IMG/VR virus record: IMGVR_UViG_3300042554_000768
Span: 1-45,630 of that record
DNA length: 45,630 nucleotides
Origin: a virus
Strand: one strand, 5' to 3'
This document shows positions 9,485-16,745 of the stretch, piece by piece (within the stretch, counting starts at the first letter, position 1; each line of letters opens with the position of its first letter). The notes below the pieces were generated by a model, which was not told the DNA's origin, searched no databases, and was given only the letters and a program-made list of their open reading frames with translations. Made by a program: the position numbers and the translations under genes.

Positions 9485-9497
9485 GGGGGAATCCCCC
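9485..9497. other. G5-AAT-C5 hairpin in an 84-bp intergenic gap
   Basis: The gap between the DUF669 gene and the nuclease gene (9434-9517) contains a perfect GGGGG-AAT-CCCCC inverted repeat. In the minus direction no U-tract follows, so it is not a classical terminator. It could be an mRNA processing or stability element. Only the repeat itself is seen. Confidence 0.4.
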
Positions 9498-9517
9498 GAG
9501 ATGCCGCGCCTTTTTAG

Positions 9518-10006
9518 TTACTTCTTATGCCGTTCCCAAGGCTTCGGAGCAGCCCCAGCAGGAGCCGCAGCCGGTGCAGCAGCAGGAGCCGCTTTCGGGG
9601 TGTCCGTCAGCGAATAGTAGCTGGGACGAGTCTCCAAAGCACCCTGCTTGTTTTCCTTATGCTTGATCACGACCTTGACAGGCTTGAAGTGCAGTTCCTG
9701 CGAGTCTGGCGGCGGGAAAGCAAAGCCCACTGCCTTAGAGATTGCCAGCAACTGGGACAAGCCAATCTTCTTGGCCTGATCGTTCGGGTTTTCAATATTG
9801 AGTCGATCCCAGAACTTTCGACCCGGAGCGCAAGGGCCACTCACAACGTCAAACTCCAGCCACAGATACTGACCCGTGCCAGCCTTGGTAGCCCGCATAT
9901 CGGACTGCACAATCTGCATGGTGTACTCGCCCGCCGGAAGAAGCGTGTTCTCTTGCGGGGCCTCGACGCCATCAAAAGCGTTTGCATCAAAATTCAACTT
10001 AGCCAT
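9518..10006 (-). CDS. DUF669 family protein, probable ssDNA-binding/recombination accessory
   Basis: The 162-residue protein has a single beta-rich domain (residues 20-130) with the L-P-A-G-E-Y and L-W-L-E-F-D features I recognise from phage DUF669 proteins. These are regularly encoded between a RecA-like ATPase and a nuclease or helicase and are thought to act as SSB-like partners. The C-terminus is an Ala/Pro repeat (about 136-155) ending in a basic tail, similar to the flexible tails of SSB proteins. It begins 1 base after the preceding gene ends. SSB function is inferred from family and context. Confidence 0.82.
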   Translation of the reverse strand: MAKLNFDANAFDGVEAPQENTLLPAGEYTMQIVQSDMRATKAGTGQYLWLEFDVVSGPCAPGRKFWDRLNIENPNDQAKKIGLSQLLAISKAVGFAFPPPDSQELHFKPVKVVIKHKENKQGALETRPSYYSLTDTPKAAPAAAPAAAPAGAAPKPWERHKK

Positions 10007-10007
10007 T

Positions 10008-10772
10008 TTACTCTCCGATTACGTTGGTCATTGCAGTGCTCAAGGCATCCGCAAACTTGGAATAGTCGAGGGGAACCATATCAGGCAGCGGCCATCGACT
10101 CTTGGCCTGCCAGCCCGGACGCTCTTGTGTGTACAGTACACGACTGCCGGTGCCCACTGCGCGAGTGACCTTCTGATTGAAGCCCACATCACTTTTGACA
10201 GTAGTGTATTGCTGGTTGGCAAACATCAGGATGTCGCACCATTCGCTGATGAGGCTTGCGCTGCCGTGATGCAGGTCCAACTGATAGCGGTCATACGGGT
10301 CGGCCAGAGGGTCATCGAATCGCTTGACCTGCGTGTGCGCAAGAAAAATGACCTGCATGTTCTTGACGCTGCGCAGATGGTCAAAGCCTTCCAGCAACTG
10401 CTTCCAGTAGTCTGCCGCAGCCTTGTAGCCACGGCCATACCCGATAGCGTCGATGGTGGGGACGTTGTTGTCCTGTGCGACACGCTTATGGATCAATTGC
10501 TCCGCCCAGTCCGCTGAGTCGAGCACAACCGTATTGAACTCGTGATCCTCAGAGGCCAGCGAACCAATCGCTTCCATCATGTCATCGAAAGACTGCGATA
10601 CCGGGAAGGCCGTTGCATTGACTGCATCCAAGCCCTCTTCGGTCTGAATAAAGACCGGGTTCGGGGCCTGTGCAGCAAAGGTGGACTTACCGATGCCGTG
10701 GGTGCCGTACACCACAATGCGTGGCGGTCGGGCAGTGCCTGTTTTGCGTAAGCTTTGAAGTGAAATAGCCAT
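10008..10772 (-). CDS. RecA-fold ATPase (AAA_24 / Sak4-like recombination protein)
   Basis: The ATG giving M-A-I-S-L-Q is preferred: GGGAG sits just upstream and the previous gene's TGA is one base away. The 254-residue protein has Walker A G-T-H-G-I-G-K-S-T (23-31) and a Walker B strand ending T-V-V-L-D-S-A-D (Asp85). This is the layout of phage AAA_24 proteins, which include Sak4-type single-strand annealing ATPases. With DUF669 and the Cas4-like nuclease it forms a recognisable recombination module. A direct strand-annealing role is inferred. Confidence 0.87.
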   Translation of the reverse strand: MAISLQSLRKTGTARPPRIVVYGTHGIGKSTFAAQAPNPVFIQTEEGLDAVNATAFPVSQSFDDMMEAIGSLASEDHEFNTVVLDSADWAEQLIHKRVAQDNNVPTIDAIGYGRGYKAAADYWKQLLEGFDHLRSVKNMQVIFLAHTQVKRFDDPLADPYDRYQLDLHHGSASLISEWCDILMFANQQYTTVKSDVGFNQKVTRAVGTGSRVLYTQERPGWQAKSRWPLPDMVPLDYSKFADALSTAMTNVIGE

Positions 10773-10773
10773 C

Positions 10774-11148
10774 TCATGCTCCCATGACGATTGATACAGT
10801 GGTTTTTGCAGGGGCAACGGTCAACGCCGGAGAAAGAACCTTGTAGAGTTGCGGCTCATTGTTCGCAAGGTACTTGACGCCAGTTTCGTCCAAGGCTCGC
10901 TTCACCGGCCACAGGTTCTCAGGGATCTTGTGAGACAGATTGTCGAACTGTTCCCAGTCGATCTTGCGGCTGACTCGCCCGGTGATGGTCACCTTGTAGT
11001 CGCCCACTGTGTGGGTCTTGCTTCCCTCATCGCGCTTGCCAAGGACTGCGACAAGCTCTTCTTCCAGTGCTATCCGTTTTGCTTCAGCCTCCTTCTCGGC
11101 CATCTTGGCGTTGAAGAGGTCTTCTGCGATTTCAAGTTCAGATCTCAT
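10774..11148 (-). CDS. Conserved phage protein (DUF7173-like)
   Basis: The start M-R-S-E-L-E is chosen because AGGAA lies 7 bases upstream and falls after the predicted promoter and leader. The 124-residue protein has an N-terminal charged coiled coil (residues 1-35) followed by a compact domain with D-Y-K-V-T-I-T-G-R-V-S-R-K-I-D-W. Such proteins commonly precede phage RecA-fold/DUF669 genes; I associate it with DUF7173 but am not certain. It is the first gene of the minus early operon. Function unknown. Confidence 0.72.
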   Translation of the reverse strand: MRSELEIAEDLFNAKMAEKEAEAKRIALEEELVAVLGKRDEGSKTHTVGDYKVTITGRVSRKIDWEQFDNLSHKIPENLWPVKRALDETGVKYLANNEPQLYKVLSPALTVAPAKTTVSIVMGA

Positions 11149-11163
11149 TTGCGTGTTCCTCTG

Positions 11164-11184
11164 TTTAGCGTGTTTAACGTGTTC
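11164..11184 (-). repeat. Shared 21-nt 5' leader, copy 1
   Basis: Read on the minus strand, this segment is 19/21 identical to 23756-23776. In both places it lies between a predicted sigma70-type promoter and the Shine-Dalgarno of the first gene. It contains two AACACG units. It may be an early-mRNA leader with a translational or stability role. The identity is seen directly; the role is inferred. Confidence 0.6.
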
Positions 11185-11204
11185 CCGGCTTACCCGGTAG
11201 TCGA

Positions 11205-11233
11205 ACAATACTCCCCCTTGTGACGGATTGCAA
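11205..11233 (-). promoter_or_regulatory. Predicted promoter of the minus early operon
   Basis: On the minus strand, TTGCAA (11233-11228), a 17-base spacer and TATTGT (11210-11205) resemble a sigma70 promoter, 4/6 in each box. It would start transcription near 11198, just ahead of the leader and the gene starting at 11148. Confidence 0.5.
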
Positions 11234-11252
11234 GGGGTGGCATGATGTCACC
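11218..11252 (+). promoter_or_regulatory. Predicted promoter and overlapping operator of the HTH regulator gene
   Basis: TTGTGA (11218-11223), 17 bases, then CATGAT (11241-11246) forms a weak sigma70-like promoter. The near-palindrome GGTGGCATGATGTCACC (11236-11252, one mismatched pair) covers the -10 box. This is the arrangement expected if the HTH protein encoded just downstream represses its own promoter. A CCCCTTG/CAAGGGG inverted repeat (11214-11237) overlaps as well. Confidence 0.45.
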
Positions 11253-11268
11253 GTGGGCAGGAGGCAAA

Positions 11269-11631
11269 ATGACCCTTGACAAATGGATCGAATCGAAAGG
11301 ATTGACACACTCAGAGTTTGCGCGTATGTGCGGCTGCTCTCGTGAAGCTGTGACCCGCTGGGTGACTGGCTCAAGAGCACCATCGCCTAAGTGGCAGAAG
11401 GTAATCGAAAGAGTAACCAAAGGGCAAGTGGCTATTGGTATTTACGATTGGATGTCTGACAGGGACAAGGTGTATCTGCTGCTGTATCGCCAAGGGCTCA
11501 CCATTAGTTCTGCGGCAAAAAGACTCAAGATTCATCGCAATACTTTGGCAAATTACTTGAGCAGCAAGAGCCTTACGCCATGGCGCATCGTTCAAAGAAT
11601 TCACAAGTTAGCGGGGTTGGCAAATGATTGA
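11269..11631 (+). CDS. HTH transcriptional regulator (Cro/YdaS-like, possibly two HTH units)
   Basis: The start M-T-L-D-K-W is set by a strong AGGAGG five bases upstream; the frame is open nine codons further. The 120-residue protein has a Cro/YdaS-type HTH at residues 10-35 (E-F-A-R-M-C-G-C-S-R-E-A-V-T-R-W). A second HTH-like helix pair lies at about 80-105 (S-A-A-K-R-L-K-I-H-R-N-T-L). It sits at the divergent control region between the minus early operon and the RusA/PrimPol operon, so it may govern the early switch. Confidence 0.82.
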   Translation: MTLDKWIESKGLTHSEFARMCGCSREAVTRWVTGSRAPSPKWQKVIERVTKGQVAIGIYDWMSDRDKVYLLLYRQGLTISSAAKRLKIHRNTLANYLSSKSLTPWRIVQRIHKLAGLAND

Positions 11632-12007
11632 TGCAATAATTGTTGGCAGACCAACAAGCAAAGGCAGGCCACGATTTGGCCGAGCCAAGAACGGAAACAT
11701 GGTCGCTTACACGCCTTTTAAGACCCGTAAGTACGAGCAGGAAGTCAAGTCCCTGTTCCAGATTGCCATGTACGGCAAGGCTATGCTAGAAGGGCCTGTC
11801 AAGGTCACGATCACGGCTTACTTCAATAGCAAAAAGAAGTCGGGATGGCACACATCCAGACCGGATCTCGACAACATCATCAAAGCAATACTGGATTCCA
11901 TGAACGGCATCGTTGTGGAGGATGACGCCGCTGTCGCGCAAATTATTGCAAGCAAGCGCTACGACGATGGCGAGGAACGAGTCGAGGTTCAAATCGAAAA
12001 TGTCTGA
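11624..12007 (+). CDS. rusA: RusA-like Holliday junction resolvase
   Basis: The 127-residue protein has the RusA family pattern: N-terminal R-P-x-x-K-G-R-P-R-F, then R-P-D-L-D-N-I-I-K-A-I-L-D and V-E-D-D at about 78-100. These acidic residues bind the catalytic metal. RusA cuts four-way junctions, resolving recombination intermediates before packaging. The gene overlaps the regulator upstream by 8 bases and the PrimPol downstream by 8 bases, indicating coupled translation. Confidence 0.92.
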   Translation: MIDAIIVGRPTSKGRPRFGRAKNGNMVAYTPFKTRKYEQEVKSLFQIAMYGKAMLEGPVKVTITAYFNSKKKSGWHTSRPDLDNIIKAILDSMNGIVVEDDAAVAQIIASKRYDDGEERVEVQIENV

Positions 12008-14243
12008 CAATTTCATAGAAGATTACGCTGCCAAACTCGTTGATGGCGGCTACCGAATCATCCCCATCATGCCGGGAACCAAGCGACCGGGCCGCTACTT
12101 TGAAGGCGTCTGGGGCGAACTTCCGCGTTGGACCGAAATCAATGCCGCCAATACCCATATCGACATCTGGACTAAATGGCCCGGCTGTGGCATCGGCATC
12201 CTGACCGGGGAAGTCGTTGCTATAGATATTGACGTTCTGGATGAAGGCGTTGCCTTGAAAGTTGGCGAAGTCTTCCAGAAAAAGCTGGGGCAGACTGACC
12301 TGATTCGCATAGGGAAGTCCCCTAAAGCGCTTTATCTGTATCGAACACTAGAGCCTTTTAGCAAGATTTCGCTGCACCCCATCGAAGTCCTTGGGGTCGG
12401 CCAGCAGTTCGTTGCCTACGCTTACCACCCGGAAACCAACAAGCCCTACGCATGGCCGCTTGATGCGCCGCACGAGACGCCCGTTAATGCGTTGCCGATT
12501 GTGACCCGTCAGCAGGTACTAGAGGCTGCGGAGGAGGCTTATAACGCTTTACCGCCCAATCTGCGCCGCAAGCGACTGGTTAGCACGCTTGTGCCGGAAA
12601 AGGATCTCAAAACCTCCAATGATGGTCTCGTAGGCACTCTGGCTGCAGTCGAGGATGCCCTAAAGTACGTGCCCAACCCGGACCTCTCGTGGGATGACTG
12701 GAACCGCATCGGCATGGCCATCTATTGCGCCACCGAAGGCAAAGGATTGCATATTTTCGATCAGTGGTCCCGCGCCTCAGGCAAGTACAACAGCCTAGAA
12801 ACCAGTCAGCGCTGGGATCACTACAGCAAGTCGCCGCCTAGCAAAATCGGCGCAGGAACTCTCTACTACTACGCTCAGCAAAACGGCTGGGTGCCCCCGA
12901 ATCACATTGACCTAAACCCTGTTAAAGCGGTCAAGGTCGTTGATCTGACCAACCTAAAAGAGCCTAGAAAGACTCAAAAGAGCACTAGGGAAAACTTCCC
13001 GCACGAATGGTTCGACACCCCCTCTCTTGTAGGCAGGGTCACCCGTTGGATCATCAACACTGCTCAGCAGCCGCAGCCGACGTTTGCGCTTGCTAACACG
13101 CTTGTCATGTTCGGGGCCATCTTTGGGCGACGGTACGCCATGGCTGACCTCGGTACGCGCTGCAACCTGTTCGCAATCGCCGTGGCCAAACCGGGAGCAG
13201 GCAAGGACCATTCTCGGCAGCGGGTCAAGGAATTGATGATCGCGGCTAATCTTAACCAACTGATCTGCGGAGATCGCTTTAGCTCAGGCGTTGCTATCCT
13301 ACGCACCTTGTTCGACTTCCCCTCGCGCATCAGCCACCTTGACGAGATGGGTCTTTACCTTCAGAGCCTGACCGCTAAGAATGCCGCAAGTCACCAGCGA
13401 GACATCATCAAAACACTGCTCGAAATCTACTCCAGCAGTAACGGCATTTATCACGGGCAAGAATACGCTGATTCAACTAATCGTGTGCGCTTTGACATCA
13501 ATCAGCCAAACTTCAACTTCTTTGGCACTACAACCCCGCGCACGCTGATCCCGGCACTGAATCACGACATGATCGACAACGGAACCATGAGCCGTATATT
13601 GCTCATCCCGCCGTTTGAAGACTTTCCCGATGCGCGGGTGCCCGCTCGTATTCCGCCGCCGGAGGATCTGGTCAAGGACATCATCGACTCGTATGCGGTC
13701 GTTCCGCCTAATGCAGGCAACCTCAGCAACCAAGTGATGATCCCAAACGCATCCGTCGAGCCTATCCCGGTTGCTTGGGAAGAAAAGGCATTTGCAGAAT
13801 ACGAAAAGGTCAAGAGTTGGCAGATTCAGCAGTCGCGCAAGGAAGAACACCTCTGGGTCCGACTGTCTGAAATGACATTGAAAGTCGCAATGATTGAAGC
13901 CATCGCACGAGATCCAGTTAGCCCAATCGTAACCTTTGACATCTTTAAAATGGCTAGCGACTTCACCCGGTGGAGCTTCAACTACGCCGATGATCTGATG
14001 GTGCGCGAAGTGGCCGAAAACGAAACCGAAGCCTCGCACAAGCGTATCTACAACTTCATCCGCAAGCAGGGCGAAGCCGGAGCCAGCAGCACTCAACTCG
14101 CCAAGTCGCTCCAAGGCATGAAGGCCCGCGACCGGAACGAGATCCTGCAAACCCTTCTGGAAGCAGGCGACATCGTGGAAGAAGTCATCAAGTCGAATGG
14201 CCCCGGTCGAGATCGTCGGGTTTATCGCGTCAGGTCAAAGTAA
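12000..14243 (+). CDS. Primase-polymerase / helicase-like replication protein
   Basis: The start M-S-D-N-F is chosen because it overlaps the rusA stop and begins the domain. In the 747-residue protein residues 5-190 form a bifunctional primase-polymerase (AEP) domain with the metal site D-I-D (76-78). Residues 220-310 resemble the PriCT-2 domain. A C-terminal P-loop domain has G-A-G-K-D near 395 and H-L-D-E-M-G near 445, similar to DUF3987-type helicases. It probably primes and unwinds at the phage origin. No separate DNA polymerase is visible in the window. Confidence 0.88.
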   Translation: MSDNFIEDYAAKLVDGGYRIIPIMPGTKRPGRYFEGVWGELPRWTEINAANTHIDIWTKWPGCGIGILTGEVVAIDIDVLDEGVALKVGEVFQKKLGQTDLIRIGKSPKALYLYRTLEPFSKISLHPIEVLGVGQQFVAYAYHPETNKPYAWPLDAPHETPVNALPIVTRQQVLEAAEEAYNALPPNLRRKRLVSTLVPEKDLKTSNDGLVGTLAAVEDALKYVPNPDLSWDDWNRIGMAIYCATEGKGLHIFDQWSRASGKYNSLETSQRWDHYSKSPPSKIGAGTLYYYAQQNGWVPPNHIDLNPVKAVKVVDLTNLKEPRKTQKSTRENFPHEWFDTPSLVGRVTRWIINTAQQPQPTFALANTLVMFGAIFGRRYAMADLGTRCNLFAIAVAKPGAGKDHSRQRVKELMIAANLNQLICGDRFSSGVAILRTLFDFPSRISHLDEMGLYLQSLTAKNAASHQRDIIKTLLEIYSSSNGIYHGQEYADSTNRVRFDINQPNFNFFGTTTPRTLIPALNHDMIDNGTMSRILLIPPFEDFPDARVPARIPPPEDLVKDIIDSYAVVPPNAGNLSNQVMIPNASVEPIPVAWEEKAFAEYEKVKSWQIQQSRKEEHLWVRLSEMTLKVAMIEAIARDPVSPIVTFDIFKMASDFTRWSFNYADDLMVREVAENETEASHKRIYNFIRKQGEAGASSTQLAKSLQGMKARDRNEILQTLLEAGDIVEEVIKSNGPGRDRRVYRVRSK

Positions 14244-14288
14244 AAAAAATCCCCGGGGGAGAACAAGACTGTTCTACAAACCCCGGGG
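14242..14288 (-). terminator. Strong intrinsic terminator ending the 10-kb minus operon
   Basis: Reading on the minus strand, CCCCGGGG (14288-14281) pairs with CCCCGGGG (14258-14251) around an inner AGAACA/TGTTCT stem (14275-14260), followed by ATTTTTTTT. This fits a Rho-independent terminator for the minus genes that start near 24144. The stem could also slow + transcription leaving the PrimPol gene, but no T-tract follows on that side. The rest of 14289-14338 holds nothing recognisable. Confidence 0.75.
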
Positions 14289-14338
14289 CAACATCTCACG
14301 AAGGAGATGACAGGAGTAGAGATAGCACAGGGGGAATA

Positions 14339-14695
14339 CTACCCCCTTGGGTCCTGATTAGCAAGCCATGAGACATACCACATGGTTTTTCGGGCGTCCT
14401 GCTCAACAGCATCTTTATGCCCAAGCCGCCATAGATACGCTACTGCTGTGCCCTTCAGAAACCCCCGCCATTCATCGTCGGTCAGCATCGACCGAATAGC
14501 GTCAATACATTCAATCTTCCCCTTCTTGTAGTGACTCGGGTTCACTGGATCGGGACTTTTTGCGCTCTCGTCGTTTTGCATGACTGAGTTTTGCCATGCG
14601 TTGATAGTGCTCTCTAGATCGTCTTTTCTTAGCTCCTCTAGCAGCGCTTCCACCTCGACTGCCGATAGACGCAAGGTATCTTCGTATTTCATCAT
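14339..14695 (-). CDS. DUF3310 protein (T7 gp1.7-like domain)
   Basis: The 118-residue protein carries a C-terminal DUF3310 domain beginning at D-P-V-N-P-S-H-Y (about 49) with I-E-C-I-D-A-I and A-V-A-Y-L-W-R. This family includes T7 gp1.7, linked to nucleotide kinase activity and dideoxythymidine sensitivity. The start overlaps the upstream stop (TAATG) and has GAGGG as RBS. A shorter start at 14581 would keep the domain but has no clear RBS. The first half of the gene is overprinted by another plausible small gene (14511-14708). Confidence 0.82.
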   Translation of the reverse strand: MMKYEDTLRLSAVEVEALLEELRKDDLESTINAWQNSVMQNDESAKSPDPVNPSHYKKGKIECIDAIRSMLTDDEWRGFLKGTAVAYLWRLGHKDAVEQDARKTMWYVSWLANQDPRG

Positions 14696-14708
14696 TACCC
14701 TCTTTCAT
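14511..14708 (-). CDS. Overprinted small basic protein, G-G-rich phage family
   Basis: This 65-residue frame (ATG at 14708, GGAG 10 bases upstream) overlaps the N-terminal half of the DUF3310 gene in a different frame. It contains R-Y-L-A-S-I-G-S-R-G-G-S-A-A-R-G and R-E-H-Y-Q-R-M-A-K-L-S. This is the pattern of a very common family of short basic phage proteins, which makes a chance shadow frame unlikely. A TTG six bases further upstream is an alternative start. Function unknown; possibly nucleic-acid binding, given its charge. Confidence 0.55.
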   Translation of the reverse strand: MKEGNDEIRRYLASIGSRGGSAARGAKKRRSREHYQRMAKLSHAKRRERKKSRSSEPESLQEGED

Positions 14709-16077
14709 TTTCAATCAACTCCAATTTCTTTTGAACAGTATCAACTACGTTTGCCCACGACGAAACTACATTGTCTCTTTGGATAATCGTCGTGTTCGGA
14801 TACCACGCGCTTTGATCTCCAAACTTGTTGCCCCAGTACCAGAGCTTGTTGGAATCCATGAGCAAGACCCGTCGCCCAAGCGCCCCTGCCAAATGTACCG
14901 TGGTCGAACTGATGGCCACAAAGACATTGCACAAGGATAGCAAGGCGGCGACCCCCTCAATGTCGCTCCATAAGTCAACCGATGACGTAATGAGTTCTGT
15001 GCCATGCTCTGCATTAAACAACTCCGCATCTGACTTCTTGTACCCGTACTGAATGTTGACCACCTTGCGGTTCGCACCGCGCATAATCGGCAGCAACTCC
15101 TTCAAGTCAATGCTCTTGTGCGGGCCAATCTTCGGAGCGGTGCTGACCCATGACAGCCCCACCACAAAGTCATCAGGGGCAAGCCCCAACTCCGCCCTAA
15201 GAGCCTCTACGCGCTCAGGATCAGCCTTCAGGAACCCTTCTCCAACGTATTTGAAGATGTCATTTAAATCCTGAATGAAATGCGCACCTACTGATGCCAG
15301 CGGTAAATGCGAATCATGCTTATCCGATGCCACTTTCGTATTGTGCGATTCAAACTGAATCCCGGGCATCGACCGGCTGAAAATGGACACCAAACGCGGA
15401 TCAACTAAGGCCGTCACGCTGTCCACGCAATTGCGCAAAGCAGGAAGCAAAGAGCCGTAGATCACCTGATCCCCTAGCCCCTGCTCACTCCACACAAGTA
15501 CCGAGCGCAAACCAGACTCTCTAGTCCACTCAGGCTTGTCTGTGTGCAAAGGGCGGCTCTTGAATCTTGGGCTCTCCCACCGCTTGTTATACATCGGCCA
15601 GCCCGTCTTAAAGTCATTCCGCTGCAGTGCTAGCAACCCCAAAATCCAGTTTGCATTAGCATCGTTCGGCGCAATCTGGTTAGCTAACCTGAAGTTGGCT
15701 TCGGCTTGGTCCCAGCGCCTCATCTCCCAGTGCGCCGCCCCACGCTGAATCACCGCATGCAAATAACCCGGCTTCTTTTCTAACGCCTTTGTAAAATCCA
15801 AAATGGCCTCTTCATACCGCTGCAAGTCAGCCTTGCACATGCCACGGTTTACAAAGTCATCCGCGTCCTTGGCCCCGCGCCTTTCGGCAGCGTCGTAATA
15901 CTTAATTGCCTCCTCAAACTTACGCTGCATCTGAAGCAACCGGCCCTTAGCCCGATACGCAATCGGATCTTTCGGGTTTATGCTGATCGCTAGATTGCAC
16001 AAGTCCATGGCCTCGCCATACTTGCCAGCCTTGAAGGCAACCTCAATCTGCTTGATAACCTTAGCGTGCTTGCTCAT
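14695..16077 (-). CDS. TPR-repeat glycosyltransferase (GT-B type)
   Basis: The start M-S-K-H-A-K overlaps the upstream stop as ATGA, so it is preferred over a start 8 codons earlier. In the 460-residue protein residues 1-150 form about four TPR repeats, for example A-I-S-I-N-P-K-D-P-I-A-Y. Residues 185-455 form a GT-B-like domain with the signature E-Q-G-L-G-D-Q-V-I-Y (198-207). That signature is known from TPR-glycosyltransferases related to heptosyltransferases and O-GlcNAc transferases. It likely transfers a sugar onto a glycan or protein. It belongs to the six-gene glycan and methyl modification set in this operon. Confidence 0.85.
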   Translation of the reverse strand: MSKHAKVIKQIEVAFKAGKYGEAMDLCNLAISINPKDPIAYRAKGRLLQMQRKFEEAIKYYDAAERRGAKDADDFVNRGMCKADLQRYEEAILDFTKALEKKPGYLHAVIQRGAAHWEMRRWDQAEANFRLANQIAPNDANANWILGLLALQRNDFKTGWPMYNKRWESPRFKSRPLHTDKPEWTRESGLRSVLVWSEQGLGDQVIYGSLLPALRNCVDSVTALVDPRLVSIFSRSMPGIQFESHNTKVASDKHDSHLPLASVGAHFIQDLNDIFKYVGEGFLKADPERVEALRAELGLAPDDFVVGLSWVSTAPKIGPHKSIDLKELLPIMRGANRKVVNIQYGYKKSDAELFNAEHGTELITSSVDLWSDIEGVAALLSLCNVFVAISSTTVHLAGALGRRVLLMDSNKLWYWGNKFGDQSAWYPNTTIIQRDNVVSSWANVVDTVQKKLELIENERG

Positions 16078-16745
16078 ATCATCGACGCCATGGCCATCCA
16101 TTCCTTCCCGTACTCCACCTCAGTCCAGTCGTGGAACCACGGGCCACCGCGAGTCATATGAACCGCTATCGGGTTCGGACAGTCGTCCCGGCTATACCAT
16201 CCCTCAAGATAGTTATACGCAATCGGCAAGTGCCCAATTACATCGTCCGTCAGCCACTCAAACCTATGAAGATACGCTGGCGTAGCAGAATTAACTACCT
16301 CTGGCGTTAATCGCTTAACTTGTTCATGCTCACAGTTGATGAACATGAAACTGCTCCAATTCTTTCGAGGGTAAACGTGCTGAGGCTGGTTATTCATTTT
16401 GATCGTTTCGGTAGGCCGGTAGTCGTGCGGTACTACAAAGCAAGCTTTTGCCCCGTCGGCGTAGTCAAGCAGTCCCGCAATGTCCCCCCGGAAAAGAAAA
16501 TCGCAGTCGCAAAACAAGGCCCAGCCGGAATACCCCGCGAGATATGGAGTCAAAAACCTCGTGAGGCTGAACTCCGTGCTCGCAAGAGTGTCGGGTGGTC
16601 GCGTATAGACGCCCTGCTCTCGCAACTCGTGCTGCTTTATCGGAACGATGTCGAGCGGGATTGAGGAATACAACTCCATCGAATGCTTGGCAACCTGATA
16701 AGCCGCATCTTCCCGCCGGTCCCAGCCAATAAAAACCTTAAGCAT
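16074..16745 (-). CDS. GT-A fold glycosyltransferase
   Basis: The 223-residue protein begins with a short hydrophobic strand (M-L-K-V-F-I-G-W-D). It has the nucleotide-sugar metal site D-C-D (80-82) in A-L-F-C-D-C-D-F-L-F, then a W-S-S-F-M-F-I-N segment and a C-terminal H-M-T-R-G-G-P-W-F. This suits a small family-8-like or capsular-type GT-A transferase. It overlaps the downstream gene by 4 bases (ATGA) and the upstream transferase by 8. Donor and acceptor cannot be read from sequence. Confidence 0.8.
   Translation of the reverse strand: MLKVFIGWDRREDAAYQVAKHSMELYSSIPLDIVPIKQHELREQGVYTRPPDTLASTEFSLTRFLTPYLAGYSGWALFCDCDFLFRGDIAGLLDYADGAKACFVVPHDYRPTETIKMNNQPQHVYPRKNWSSFMFINCEHEQVKRLTPEVVNSATPAYLHRFEWLTDDVIGHLPIAYNYLEGWYSRDDCPNPIAVHMTRGGPWFHDWTEVEYGKEWMAMASMI

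Noticed and set aside
9527-10517. Two 213-codon + frames opposite the DUF669 and ATPase genes
   Set aside because: Both are antisense to recognised genes; composition is that of shadows and no ribosome site is seen.
11913-12000. Longer start for the PrimPol gene
   Set aside because: The extra 29 codons are a shadow of the rusA 3' end; the ATG at 12000 overlaps the rusA stop in the usual way.
13473-14150. 225-codon minus frame opposite the PrimPol gene
   Set aside because: Antisense to a clear replication protein, no recognisable domain.
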